This document shows positions 45,199 through 59,100 of a DNA stretch of 64,000 bases, piece by piece. Source of the DNA: Spinellus fusiger. Taxonomy: Eukaryota > Mucoromycota > Mucoromycetes > Mucorales > Phycomycetaceae. Positions within the stretch are counted from its first letter, which is position 1; every line of letters begins with the position of its first letter. The notes beneath the pieces were generated by a model that saw only the letters and a list, made by a program, of their open reading frames with translations, searched no databases and had not been told where the DNA came from. The stretch lies in assembly GCA_025094145.1 (NCBI GenBank), contig JALLLS010000033.1:124001-188000 (forward strand), given 5' to 3'. The translations under genes and the position numbers were made by a program.

Positions 45199-48100
45199 CT
45201 ACTCAATCATAAGATCTGTAACAGCTGCAACCACCTTTTCGGGGAAATCACGTTGAACCATTAAATCAAGAACATGTCTAGCCTCTGCTATCATACCACT
45301 GTTGAGATAAGCACGCACCATGGCTTCAAAGGTACTTGGTTCACGAACCACAATGTTCTTATTCACTCCAAGCTTATCATCTGACATTGCTTTGAAAACA
45401 GCTTCGGCCTTGTGGATTTGACAGTGAGCACCATAACCTCGAATGAATAGATTCTCAATGTAAGGCGATGTACTCTTCTTTGTCATGCTCTTGTAAATAG
45501 TCTCAGCCCTAGCCAGTTCACCATGGCTAATGAGAGTATCAAGAATAGCCTGGTAAACAGTTTCATCTGTATGAATCTTGGCTTTCTTCATTCCATCAAA
45601 CACACGCTCAGCACTTTGAAGATCTCTTTGAAGAGTACCATAGGCATAAATGAGAGTAGCATAGTGAGTAGCTTGGGGTTGAAGATTGTCTTTTTGGGCC
45701 ATGTCCTGTAGCATACGGTGAGCCATAGGCATATCATAAGGAGCAATGCTGGCATAGGCTTCAATCAGTAGCTTGTAGGTGTAAGAAGAAGGCTTGACAT
45801 TGTGGCAACGCATTTCTTTAAAGTAATTAAGGACACGCATACGATCAGGTTGTTGGCGCACATAGAACTGCATCATATGGTTGAAAGGCCCCACTCTTAG
45901 TTGGTAGTTGCATGAAAGCATTTGGTTGAAGTAATGACGGGCATTGTGCTCTGATCCTGCACGTACACAAGCAGCAATAATAGTACCATGAGTGATTCCA
46001 TTGGCAGGCACTTTGAACTGGCACATTTCCTCAAACAAGTTCAAGACATTGTCAAGTTTACGGGCCTTGGAGAGTCTGGAGAGGATAACATTGTAGAAGA
46101 AGGTGGTTGGCTTTACACCATGTCTCTTGGCTTCATCATAGATCATCAACGCATCTGTAGCCTCATCCGTGGCACACTGTGCACTTCCAAGAAGAAGACT
46201 TGCATAACCATTGCCATCAGGAAAGCATCCCATTGTCTTGAGCTCTTCATAGTATTTCTTGGCTTCCAACATATTGCCTTGTTGTGCATAGCCAATTAAG
46301 ATGCTGTTGGTAGCCATGTGGATAGCCTTGTTCTGGGATTCTAGATCAAGATTTTTATAGGCATCCAAGGATAAATTGTAAAGCACAAGGGAGACATCAA
46401 GACAGCCTTGTTTTCCAGTCAAGGCAATAGCATCTCGCATCACTTCAGGTACAGGTACTTCATCTATTGCCACCATATTCTTGAGAATTTCAGTAGCTTT
46501 TTCCATGTGTCCTTGATGAATGGCTGCCATAATGTTCTGAGATAGAACAGTAGATTCAGAAAGCAAAGGAAGACTTTCAGAACAAGTGTTAAGTTGGTGC
46601 TTCCATAGATTCAGTATATCTTCTTGACCACTGCTCTCCAAACAACTCCAAATGCGAGAAATAAGAGTAGAGGGTAGAGCACCGGTTATGTAATCTTCTG
46701 GCATACGTGAAAGGATATCCCGGAACAATTCATACGAATTCTGCTTGCTACAAAGCATCAATGCTGAGTCGCACAGTACAACATAATCCTTTGCTTCCAA
46801 CAAACACTCTTGATCAGATGAGAAAGATTCAGTCAAAAGAATAGCCAAAGACATAGGAAGACCAGAAGAACAAAGAGGAGTGATAGCGTGGACTACATCC
46901 AATGAGGAGCGTAGATATTGCTTGGCAGAGTTCATCACTTCATAAGCAGTATGGAATAAATGACCCGATCCTTTGAAAAGCATTTTTTGTGACATGGACT
47001 GAATTACAGTATCAAGTGCTTTGATTGATCGAGACACATCTCCTTCTGATACACACTGCAGTACAACCCGCTCAGAGAGTAATGGATCAGGGGTCAATCC
47101 AGAGAGACGCATTTCATCAATCACCCTGATGGCCATGGAAGTGTGTTTTAGAGAGAGACATAAGAAGCAGTAGTTGGCGAGATTTCCATACGCCTTGGAG
47201 ATATCGGTCTTGATCATGTTCTTATAGACTCTTGATGCTGCCTCAAGGATAGATGCATCTCCTATCTGGCAATAAGCAGACAAGATAGGGCCATAACTAC
47301 TGGCATCTGGACAAGGCAATTCTGGCTGAGACTCTAGTTTTCCGATCAGTGCTTCGGCGTCGCTCATTCTGGCTATAGAACAGTAGTGGCGGATAATAGA
47401 GTTGAAAGGAATAATGGCCAGTTTGACACCTTGCTCTGTCATGTCTTGTTCTACCACTTGAAGTGCGCCTTCCGGGTTATCACATTTGAGATAGGCATCC
47501 ACAAGAGCATTGTAAAGATAAGATGAATCATGATGACCAAGAGTTTCAATTCTTTTTTTGTATATTTCAAAGTAAAGGAGAGAGGAAGGCAAATCTCTAG
47601 CACGGCCAAAGAGATTGATCAGTGCAGCAAAAGTAGAAGCATTGGGAGATGCAGATGAGTGTTCAAGACGTTCATAAACAAACATGGCTTCTTTTGTGTT
47701 GCTGTAATGAGATAAGACACGCAAGAGCTGGTTAAACACATCCACCTCAAACTCATTTGTAGATTCGCCTGCTTTTCTGAAAATGGTCATTGCCTTGCAA
47801 ATGTTCTTCTCTGACTCCAAGAGAGTGATGTCTTTCTTATGCTGAACACCTGCTCGATTGGACTGGCGCTTAAGCATTGCAATTGTTTTTTGAACCTCCA
47901 CATCTCTTCTACACAGAGCTCGAAGAAGAATGGAGTAGGTGTGGGTGGATGGAACAATTTTGTTGATGCACATCTCATTGTATACTAATTATACATTCAA
48001 AAGTCAGTATAAGGTATAAATCCAGTAACAGATAGTAACTAATATTTCTTATTCTTCTATTATAAGAAAGAAAGAAAGAAAGGAAGAAAAAAGAAACGAC

Positions 48101-48534
48101 ATACCTTTGAACATATGGGAAAGAGGAAAACCTTCTCGTCTCAATATTGCATGGGCTTCCAATACAATATCGTATGTGTAGTGAGTCAATGGAGTAGAAC
48201 GTTTCTTCATTGCCTCAAACTCTGACATGACTGCTTTCAAGTTGCCATTTCTCTTGATGGCCAAAAGATTGGCATTAATATCAAACAAAGCCTCATCGGA
48301 TTTTACGGGCGCTGTTACAGGAGATGAAGGTGGTGTAAGTAAGTTTGTTTGCTGTGATGAATCTACAGGATGACCCTGGTCCCATGTCTGTAGCGTAGGA
48401 CTATCGGGTCTTGTTAAGAAAGAAGTCGAGTCATTGTTTTTTTCATTCTGTATTTCAGGTTGATTGGCAATAGATTTTTTTACAGTTTGTGTGAAGATAT
48501 CCGAAGTATGTTCAATGTTTAAAAGTAGAGACAT
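45199..48534 (-). CDS. Pentatricopeptide repeat (PPR) protein
   Basis: RNA-binding helical repeat protein, in fungi almost always mitochondrial and acting in organelle RNA processing, stability or translation (family knowledge). Two exons: 48534-48105 and 47984-45199; sum 3216 nt, 1071 aa. PPR units of about 35 residues are scattered from about residue 110 to 1050. Clear ones include THYTYDIVLEAHA, STHTYSILLRALC, FNQLLRVLSHYSNTKEAMFVYE, YLYNALVDAYLKCDNPEGAL, TFFYNVILSRLSKARKLDNV, SYTYKLLIEAYASIA and TVYQAILDTLISHGELARAE. The first 100 residues are Ser/Thr/Pro/Gln-rich (TPPSSPVTAPVKS) and not an obvious presequence, so targeting is uncertain. The size recalls large translational activators such as Pet309-like proteins, but identity at that level is not supported. 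Confidence 0.93.
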
Positions 48535-50479
48535 GTTAGAGGCGAGGTGATAAAATCAAATGTATGTGTGTGGATATGTATGTGAATATACAGTTAAAGA
48601 AAGAGAAAATATAGATAGAGTAAATTGAATAGGATAGTGTCTGTCTTTTATACATTTTAAAAAGTGCACTGTTGCAAATAGTATGATAATGTACACGAGC
48701 ATCTCAACACATTTTCTGAGTCTACTAATGGTTCTATTCTCTGCAGCTTGTTATCAGATCCTTTAGGTGCGCATCTATTGGTCAATTTTTCTGCTGCGTA
48801 TTTTCTCGCGTTAGCTTTAATAACTCATTGTAGGACAAGTAGCCATGTGATTAGAAGAATGTTAGCAGCTATTTTGATCTGATAAAGCTGAGTTTTGTTA
48901 TAGCTTATATTTGATCGAAGGGCTTAAGGTTTAAATAGAAGTTTCAGCATTTTATCAGATCTTAGTTACATTAGTACCCAGGCATCCTCCACCAGTTAAA
49001 TCATGACTGAATGTTCACATTCTTTTCCTCCTACACTATGGATCATATCTTGGCAAGATGACTCCTATGTATCACATATAGTTTTCGATATGAAGTTTGT
49101 TCTTTGCTTTGAATACTATGTGTATGCTTATCTTTTGTTTATCACTGTTATACGGGGGGTTTTTTTTTTTAAAAAAAAAACAAATAAACAAATACAATAA
49201 AAGCATAGCACTACACGTTACTAATGTTATATTGCAAAAAAAAGCTAGACAAGAATATAGCTGTTTAAAATTGCTCTTTATCTATTCACTACTATTGTAA
49301 TGTAAACTCATACTCCTTACTCTTTTTCTTTCTTTATTTTGGTATTTATAATATCGAACAAATAATGAAAATAATGAATACTACTATAATATCTAGGCCA
49401 ATGTATTTTATGGACCAAATGTACTGTTACACTGTGGAAATAGATTATTGTATTCCATTATTGTCAGCAATGATTTCAAGACAGTTTTGGATAGCAATTT
49501 TCTATCATACCAATTTTACATTTTTATTTTCTATTCTAAAACAAAACAATGAATTGAAAAAGAGAATTAGAAAAGAGGGAGAGCTTTTCATGTTAAAGGA
49601 TCTGATAACTATAATGTACAAGTAAAATAAGGTTGCTTAATAGAATACTACACTAGGTTACACATCATATGGGCTTGTGTATTGTTTTATTATCATCAAT
49701 AGTGTTAAACAACAGATGACATGAATGGATTAAAAACTCTGTTATGCTCAAGTAAAAGTCGATGGATGAATACAGATTATTATTATTATAGAAAAGCTAG
49801 TCATCCTTGTAATACATCTTTGAATGCTTTTTTGTGGATAAAAAATACCCAACATGGATTATATATATTAGATACCCTCATGAAAAGGCAAGAGTATATG
49901 AAAAAAAACATAAAAATCCCCCAAATACAGGGGTAAAAAAGAATTGTGAGAAAGAACAATATTAAAAGAATGGTAAGGTGTTATCATTTGGGAAAAGCCA
50001 TTATAATAAAGGGATAAGAGAAAAAAATGCATTCATTCAAACTCTATACTGCTATTTCTAATTTGAAATTGATAGACACATTGGTTTCTATCATACCTTT
50101 TTCTTCTGTAGCTTTGATATTTATTATGGATCCATTTTTACTGTATCCATATGAAATGAAAGTATATCTTTTAATGATATAGTTTTGAGATGATAGCACC
50201 CCATTGGTTTCATTTAAAATTACTCCAAAACAAAGAGATAAGAATAAGCTTAAGAAAATAGAGACTAGTTAAATACTTCAAGGAAGATTATGACGGATTC
50301 CAATAGTCCCATGCAATAAATGAATGGTCGGCGAACCAATTTTTTATTCTTCAAAAATAAAATAGACATCTTTTTCTTTTCTTTTTATAACTTATTCAAG
50401 AAATGACCTTAAGCAATGAAAATTAGCCAAATATTACCCAATAATATAAAGATAGTCTTAACAAAAGAAGAGAGCATGA
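48535..50479. other. AT-rich spacer; possible orphan exon on minus strand
   Basis: Contains T11A10 at 49160-49180. On the minus strand, a frame from an acceptor-like CTAG near 50270 to a TAG at about 50048 is open for about 75 codons. It starts hydrophobic (SIFLSLFLSLCFGVIL) and continues hydrophilic. No partner exon or family recognised. Confidence 0.4.
49160..49180. repeat. T11A10 palindromic tract
   Basis: Run of T preceded by six G, followed by ten A and CAAATAAACAAATA. Confidence 0.85.
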
Positions 50480-51330
50480 TATATTTATTAGAGGTCAAAT
50501 TACAGGACAATGGAAAAGACATGCTACTTATTAAAAAACTGCTAACGATCTCGACATCCCAAAGAGCACAGTGGGCAGAATCGTCCTATTGTATAAAAAT
50601 AAAGGCACACTTCAACTCAAAATGTGTACAGAAAGACCTGAAAAATTGCTATCTACTTGAAAACAGACTATCGTTTTGTCTATTCACAGAAACCCTATGC
50701 AAACAATTGTATATCATTTGAAAAATATGAATGATGCAAGCGTAGATATTTGCCGTAGCACATTTTTACAGTACATGAATGAACTCGGGTTTTTTCATCC
50801 CCACCATCAGAAAAACCTAGTATGAAACTTACTCACAAGCAAATACAATTATGGCAAGGGCTCAGTTAAGGTTTGGGATTGCTTTTGATATGGAGGTGCA
50901 GGACCTCTTGTACTCTTGGAGGGATCAGTTGATAAAGACAATTATATCAATGTACTTGCCAAATAATTTCTTTCCTGGTTCCAAAGATTGCAAGAGAACC
51001 TCTATGAGACCAGGCTCTTTCAATAAGGTGCTCCTTGCCACACAGGAACATATAGTAGATGGTACAAACAAGAGAGATATATGATTGAAGGTTTTGATCT
51101 TTGACCTGCACAAAGTCCAGATCTTAACCCAATTGAACATTTTTTTAGCTCATCTTGAGAAGAAGATCGAGCCGCGTCGAACAATCATAACCAACACAAA
51201 ACAGCTTGAACAATGCTTGCTTAGTGAATAGCAGAAGATTCCAAATGAAATTATGGAAAATTTAGTGGATAGCATGCCAAGGAGATGCTCTGCTGTGATG
51301 AAGAATATAGGCTTTACTACAAAGTACTAA
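50480..51330 (+). pseudogene. Tc1-like transposase, heavily decayed
   Basis: Joined frames read as a Tc1/mariner transposase: RGQITGQW and LDIPKSTVGRIV (paired HTH), then SVKVWDCF, YGGAGPLVLLEG, GAPCHTG (second Asp region) and PAQSPDLNPIEHFF (catalytic Glu). It ends IPNEIMENLVDSMPRRCSAV, terminating at 51328-51330. Numerous stops occur, several where the family has Trp or Gln (for example TTTTGATAT for Phe-Trp-Tyr). The second catalytic Asp position is not preserved as such. No intact terminal inverted repeats could be identified by eye. Confidence 0.85.
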
Positions 51331-52081
51331 GTAATATATCTATAATAAGAATGTAGATAATCATCTAAAAAATAAATTTTTCAAATCCTGTGTTATTCCA
51401 TGAACCTTTTATTATGAACATCTTTGACTGATAGATGTGCCTTTATTCTTCAAAATAAAATAAAAATAAAAATAAAAATTGATTTGCCGTCTGCTCATTT
51501 ATTGCATGGGACTGTATTTAAGAAAGATCAGATAAAATGCAGCTATTTGTAACGGGTATATTACACAAGCTAGGCCGTTTTAAGGATACACACAGGTTAA
51601 CTTTAGTTGTATTTCTACGACGGCGGATCTGATATAATTAATGTTAAATGACTGGATGGGTTGAACGGTTTATAATCCCCCACCTCATTGGCCGATAGAG
51701 AGGATGTAGCCACAGTGTGGGGATACCCCATACTTTTATGACAATATTTGAAATTAAACACCTATTATTATTTCTCACATCTCTGTTATAGTTAGTGACA
51801 TACATTTTATGAGTTTATCCATTTTGTGGAGTCAGGAGGCAAAAGGGTATGACTCAATACTTTATCAATAATAACAATAGTGAACAAGTATTAGTCGTGT
51901 TAAAAGAAAAAGTCTTTATTTTTTGTTATTTGGACAAATATAGCTTTTCTATAACCATTACAAAGCTAAAACTTATATAGCCACACAAAACTAGTAAGTA
52001 TACAACCCCCTAATTTATAAATTTTTAAACATGATTCTTCTTCTTTTTACCACAAAACCACATTCCAATAAGCAATCTCAA
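51331..52081. other. Spacer between two Tc1 fossils
   Basis: AT-rich, with AAAAT repeats at 51455-51480; probably contains eroded ends of one or both elements, but no inverted repeats were proven. Confidence 0.45.
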
Positions 52082-53155
52082 ATGTCAAACGCAGAATCTT
52101 CCACTAGAAACTCTAGAGTTTATAATAAGCTTGAAGAAAAGAGAGTACTGGGGTGTTTACTGGCTTAAAAAAGAAAATTACTCTATGGGTAGCATTTCAA
52201 AGGTCGTTGGCATTAGCAAGTCTACTGTCCAAAAGATCATTAGTAGAATCAAGACTACTGATACACATGTATCAAATCCTAGCTCTGGTGCACCAAAAAA
52301 AACTAAACGAGAGAGACCTCAGATGACTTGAGGCCATTCTAAGAGGCAACCCATTTGCCTCCTATAACTACATAAATTTTGAACTTAAGGCACATGAGAT
52401 AATCATCTGTAGAGCAACATTCATCAGATATATACATTAGATTGGGTTTGGTTCCTACTTCGCACCACACAATCTAAGGCTGTCTGAAGAAAACATGAAG
52501 AAGAAGGCTTTGTTGGGCGAAGGAACGGGTCAATTGGACTCCTGAGGACTGGAGACGCGTTGTATGGTCTGATGAGTCACGGTTTGAAGTAGAGGGTTAC
52601 CAGGAAAGAGCCAGAGTTATTCGAAAGATCGGAGAGAGGTATAAGGCTACTCATATCATACCTACAACCAAATGGGGCAAGGGTAGCATAATGATCTGGA
52701 GCTGTTTCTGGGCGGGTAGATTTGGACCTTTGGTCTTTATTGATGGCATTGTGAATCAGGACGTACATGTCAACATTTTGGCAGGAAATTTTCTGCCATG
52801 GTTCATTGAATTGAATGAGAAGGAGGATAAGGACTTTATGTTCTAAGAGGATGGGGCTATCTGCCATACAACTGGCTATACAACATGGTGGAAAAACACA
52901 CATGCAATCAGGCGCTTTGATTACTGGCCTGCTCAAAGTCCTGATCTCAACCCTATTGAACATTTCTGGAGCTGTCTTGATAAGCTTATTGATAATAAGA
53001 GGGCCAGTATCAAAAATATCGATGAGCTCAAGACAGCTTTAGAAGAAGCTTGGAGAAATATCCACGTTGATCTTGCCAAAGGTTTAGTTGGCTCAATGAA
53101 GGACCACTGCCAGGCAGTTATTGATGCCAAAGGTGGCCCAAAAAATATTAAATAA
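52082..53155 (+). pseudogene. Tc1-like transposase, moderately decayed
   Basis: Second, distinct Tc1-family copy. The N-terminus reads MSNAESSTRNSRVYNKLEEK, then the HTH GSISKVVGISKSTVQKIISR. A second HTH half and IGFGSYFAPHNLRL follow. The core begins WTPEDWRRVVWSDESRFEVE (first Asp), GSIMIWSCFWAGRFGPL, then EDGAICHTT (second Asp) and WPAQSPDLNPIEHFW (Glu). It ends GPKNIK at 53155. All three acidic residues remain; I count 35 residues between the second Asp and the Glu. Inactivated by a frameshift after the first 66 residues, a TAG near 52438, a frameshift near 52515 and a TAA just before EDGA (about 52844). Younger than its neighbour at 50.5 kb, judged by fewer lesions. Confidence 0.9.
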
Positions 53156-56100
53156 AATCTTTTTATATACATTACTATAGACAATATGTTAAACTAAATT
53201 CATGCTGGATTTGAAGTCATCATTATGTGTTTTGAGGTCGTAACATTTATATCCGTGAAGCATGTTTTTTTTTTCAGGATTTCAAAAAATGAAGATCGTA
53301 TACTTTCTAATGTTGTGTGACTGTATGACTACCCAAAAAAAAGGGTACTTATCACTTAATATGAGCTTTGTTCAAACTTTTCTTTGGAAATACAGAAGAA
53401 AAAGTATTCAGTAAACAATGTGTGCATTTTTAGGACCTCTTTATTAACTATATTTATCTAAATTTAAATTTTATTTATAGATTTTTACAAAAAAAAAAAA
53501 AAGAGTTGAGGCATTTCTTTTTTGTTCTCTTGTCTTTACGGAGGTACCGAAATACTTCATTATGCATCTACTTGGCAAAGAGAAAGCTATAAAAACACAG
53601 GTATTATAATGAATAGCGAATAAAATAATATAGAGATAGAATAGTGGTATAATAAAACTGTAAAACTGAATAGACTATATCTTGCTGGGATATCTAGTAT
53701 AATATGCTTAGAAGGTATCCTTCTCCATGAACAAGGGCTGCTTAATGTTTTTATGATTTATTGTTATTATTGAGTAAGCTTCTGAAGCTGCCGGATTACT
53801 AATATTAACTATATAATATTGTAAACACACTCTTTAACACTTTGTATTGAAGTCCTGGAAAGCAAAAATATATATCTCCTTATTCTTGATATTATGTAAT
53901 TTATACTCGTATACATAAATAGTATTAGGAGTTACTCAAGGGTAAGAAGAATAGAATTAGATCGGTAGTCATGTATTATTACAACTATATGACAAAAACG
54001 GTGATAACGTCATGCTATTAAACGGAGTCAATAGAAAAATAGAATAATATAATAAAGAGTTATAGAATAAAGTACAAATATAGATATCATACCCAATCAA
54101 TGATAAGATATGTATCCCTGACCATGGATAGACCACCTCCTTATACTGCAAAAACAAGCCTACTCTTAAAACATTAGTTTTTGTCCTATTGGTTTGCAAC
54201 CCAGCAGCACAGCCTCAATACCAGTAAGCATCTCCTCGATTCTGAACAATCTTTCACTATGAACTTTTTTAATAGAAATATCTAGAAACAGTATATATAT
54301 AGAACTGTCTATAAGTACTATATTGAATCTAAATGTATGGTATCTATCTTGGATATTGTATAATTTACCACTGTCAAGACATATTTCTTAGCTTCCTAGC
54401 TATTTGTTTGAGGTTGATAGAAAAGATATTGGGTGACTTGAAGCTTAAATTCCACTATTCTTTTTCCATCAGTCTTAAAATGTTATATATAAATATAAAC
54501 AATATATGTTTATAATAACAGTTATAATCAAAACTTGAAATTAAATATACAATATAACTATCAAAAGCTAAGAAGACTCTTTAGATCAGGCATTATCTTA
54601 AGCCACAGCACTATGATTATGTATGACTATTGTATGGCTGATATCTCATTGTGTAAGGATTAATTTGATAATTCTTTTAGTTATTTGATATGGTTCTCTG
54701 CTAATACTAAAAACCAATGACAGGATTACTGTTATCACTTATATAAAATCCAGTGTATATCTACAAAAAAGAATAACAGCTGATAACATCTTTTTGAAAA
54801 GTTTCATTAAACTCGGTACATTTTAGTGTTAATAAGATACATATAGCTTTTGAAAAGATACTAGCACACTTCATGTTTATTGTTTATCTTTTGTAGGCTT
54901 GAGTTGTTTTGTAGGCATTTATTTTATCCTAACGCTCATTGAATAAAGAGCACAGGTAATACACGCACAGAGAATGTGTTACCACTCCTGACAAAGCACA
55001 GTCCAAGTCATCTATCACAAACATCACGACCAGAAACAGGGAGAAAGTGTTCATAATCATTATACCCAACATTGGCAGAAAGAATTAACTAACAAGTACA
55101 AATGAACCACATTAATATTCTCACTAACAGGGTCGACTATATAAAAGATGAGTAGTATTCTATATATAAACAGTCAGACATTATAATTGATGGCATATAA
55201 ATGGGTGTAATGAGTATATGTGAAAACGTATTACCTGTAAGTATATAAGACTATTTAGTTTACATATAAATATAAAATAAAAAGATATTGCTTGAATCAA
55301 TTTAGGTTGTCTTTAATTAGTCAAATTTTGTGTTAAAATTATAGAATAAAAAATATTATAAAACTTAAATGATCTTGTTGTTAATTAAAGATCATTGTGA
55401 TAAACAGGATAATACTGGTTTAGAAACATACAAATTTACTCAATGCATATGTTTTTTATATTAATTTCTATAAGAAAATAAACATGCATGAATTTATATG
55501 AATGGCTTTTTCTAAAACAGTTTAAAATGAAAAATGCATATTTAAAAGAGGGAGCCTTGAGGGCTAGTATCCATATTTACTAATTCGTTACTTATCAACA
55601 GTCCTTTCACGATTTACCGCCTGATTGATATCCGTATTTTAATTTATTAAAAAAAAGAAAAAATAACAAAGTTAATACCTGCTTTTTCTTCAAGTCGATA
55701 GATGCAAAAGAGTACAGTAAAAGCAACGGTATCAAAACTCGAACATAATTTTATCATTGAGAAGTGAAAGATGTACACATTTCTTTAAAAAGAAAAATGT
55801 TTTGGATTCTAAACATCATTCTTTGTGTTACAAATAAAATCTTCAATGAGACTATCCCATTGTGAATCAACATCTAAAGTAAAATTGCTAGTGTACAGTG
55901 TAAAATAAGTATGCTTAAAATGTTTTACATTTTCTTTTAGTTAAATCTATAGAGTATGAGTCTAGGAAAGTATCTGAATCTATTTTCTTGATCATGTAAT
56001 AGTTTTATTCATATTTATATAACTGATATATCTATTATATCATAAGATAATAACGACAACCAAGTTTTTGACAGATTCTTTCCTTAACATCAATACCAAT

Positions 56101-59100
56101 GTCTAAAAAAAAAGTAAATAATCATCTTTAGACATATTGCTCTTGTCCTCAACCCAGAACATCATTTTTAGACTGATCGAATTGATCGAATTGATCGAGT
56201 TGATCGAGTTGAAACAAAAGGTATAGTTTAAATTAAATAATGTCGTAAAAAAGGGTAGAAGAGGTGAAATGAATAACGAATAATAGCAAAGGAGATAGCT
56301 TGATTTCTAGTATCCAAACCTTATAGTTGGTGAATTGATGAATTGAAAAAAGAAAGAAAGAAAACATCTTTAATAGATTAAGATACGAGTGAGTTCTAGC
56401 ATAGTGCTCTATCACCTTTATCTTTTCATAATGAAAATACACCTATACCATCCCTTGATAAGTTATGTTTCCCTATTTCAATACCATACTATTTGTATTG
56501 TTTGATGAACAACACTCAGTATACTTGTAGCTTCAAACATCAATTATTATTGATTGTACTGTTTTCTGACAGAAATGAATAATAAAGGGAATCTCTGCAA
56601 GTCAATATAAAACCAAAATATAACAAACCCTGCTTAACTGTTACTAAGGATGTATTATTTAATGTCTTAATACTGTTTTGAAACACACACATAAAGTCAG
56701 CTACTCCTTCTAGAAGAGAATAACAACTGGCTATCTTATGGACTAATCTATTGTACCTGCAGGACAATTAATTTTTAGCAAGTGTTTACACTCGGTGTCT
56801 CATTTATAGTATGGAACATATGGATTGATAAACATAAAATATGAAAGACACTGTACATTTTTGCTAAAATAATAACAATCACAGTGTCTAGGGTCGTAGT
56901 TTTATCTCACAAAGATGAGATGATCATAGTCTTTTTGTCTCACTACTTCAAACAGGTGTCATCACCCATTCTAATTGTCAATTTCTTGTAATAGCCTTGT
57001 TATGAAAAATCGATCTTTAAATATACATATATATTATGTATGTCCTTTTATCAGAACAGGGGCTTCAAGTTTAATTTGTTTTATTTATCTATCATTTCTT
57101 TCATTAAACCACTTTCACTTTCATGACCAATATAACTTCCATTCTCAATTACTGACAAGTCATGTGACATTATATGAAAATGAGTGGTAAATGAGTCTTG
57201 AGAAGCTACATCCGAAAAAAAAAACTTGAAACAAAGAAAACACCTCTTTGACGTGTCCCATCGGCTATTTTTGTTCTATCTGGTATATTAGTAGGATAAC
57301 GACTATGTTATTTATTTTAATAGAGTGAATAAGACAGATGATTACTATATAAAACTACATGGGTACGTGAGTGTAGATGTACCTCTTATTTTTACTGTTG
57401 CAAAAGTCTCCATGTCAGTAGATCCTCTTTGACTCACCCTAACATTGTCCGGAATGATAGGCACAATAATAGATAACTGTATGTAGACTCCATATCTTAA
57501 TCTCTTTCCTGTTTCCTTTATAGAGCAACACTAGATCCACTGCATGTCTGGTATTACATATTTAACAAACACCACCTCAAACTGTAAAAACAGAATTACC
57601 AAAATAATAGATATTATAGTGTAAGGGCCAAAAGCCCAGACAATATTGGTTAGGACTCTCCCATAAATCTACATCAATGTATGAATGTGTACAATACTCA
57701 TAAGGGAGCCTATAAAACATGATACTACAGCCACATCTATGAAGATATATAGTTTAGAATGTTTTCTAATGAGATAGTATGCTGAATTCATTTGATTTCT
57801 TTTATTGAATTATTCTTATTTGAGATACTCCATACCATTTTATTTTATTTAAAATAAATACCTTATCAGTTGCCACTGCATTTGGCTGTTTTGTAAATTA
57901 TTATTGTAGGCACTGAGTTTTAGTTTGATACTGGGATTAAGGCACTCCACTGGACTTTCTAAATGCCTGTAAACTATTCCCAATAAGCAATGAGGTATAA
58001 GCTGGATTGAATAGCACAAGAGTAATGATGATGAAATAAGAAACTAACATCTGTAGATAGGTTTGGAATTCTATTTATGCTATATGACCACATCCAATGC
58101 TGATTTACCATGTTACTCTATTACATTATTTGCTTACCATCAATACCAATGACCAGTGATTATCAAAACATAATAGGTTTATACCATGAGCATGTGGTAA
58201 GAGCTTTCTGAATCATCTCTGTCATTTATGTGAACTCAATAGCATGGTTTATTGTTGATGTGTAGTGTATTGTCTTTTATAATGTTATACTGTGATCAAT
58301 AAAAGTGCCAATCTTGTTTAAAAAACACCCAACTTCCCCACTCATTTTTTTGCACAAAACAGCAATAAGCTCAATATCATTCTAAGTATAGGGTCTCCTA
58401 TTTAAATGGAGTTGTACAAATAACCTATACCCCAGACCTATTCTTTATCACAGTGCATATTTTAGTATCCAAATAGCCTTTGGTTATTTACAGGAGCACA
58501 ATGACCATGAAAATGTGTTAAAAAAAAAGACTATTTTGTTTTAAGTAACCCTTATATTTTATAAACCGATGAAGATTTATGGATCAACCCACACACCTAT
58601 AGGCAAACATTCAGGCAAACATTCAGGCACACCTATAGACTTACATAAAGTACATCTCTATCGGTACACTTACACTCACATACATGTACACATAGATAAA
58701 GATATACACAGATACATGTATCTCTTTTCTTTTTCTTCTTTTCTATAATTAACACAAAGCAGAATTCAAGAAAATTCTTAAAGATAAACCTAACCTTATT
58801 CATGACCATTAGGTGACAGTAGAGACTCGATCAGCAACAAGTCGGCTGCCTTGCTTGTCTTGTTCCTTTACCATTTTAGTTCTCAGACCCAAAATAGCTA
58901 TAATAATAATAATAATAATAATAACAGATCTTTTGCTAGGAATGTGGGACTCTTATGATAGAGATCTCTTCGTTGATAGGCTCTCTTTATTCCACTTTTT
59001 CAATCGTTGAATTGTATTGTCTATCAATATTAAAAAAAAGAAAAAGAAATGAGCTTCCTTGGACTGCTTTCCTCACTTATTTCTTCAAAGGAAGTCGACT

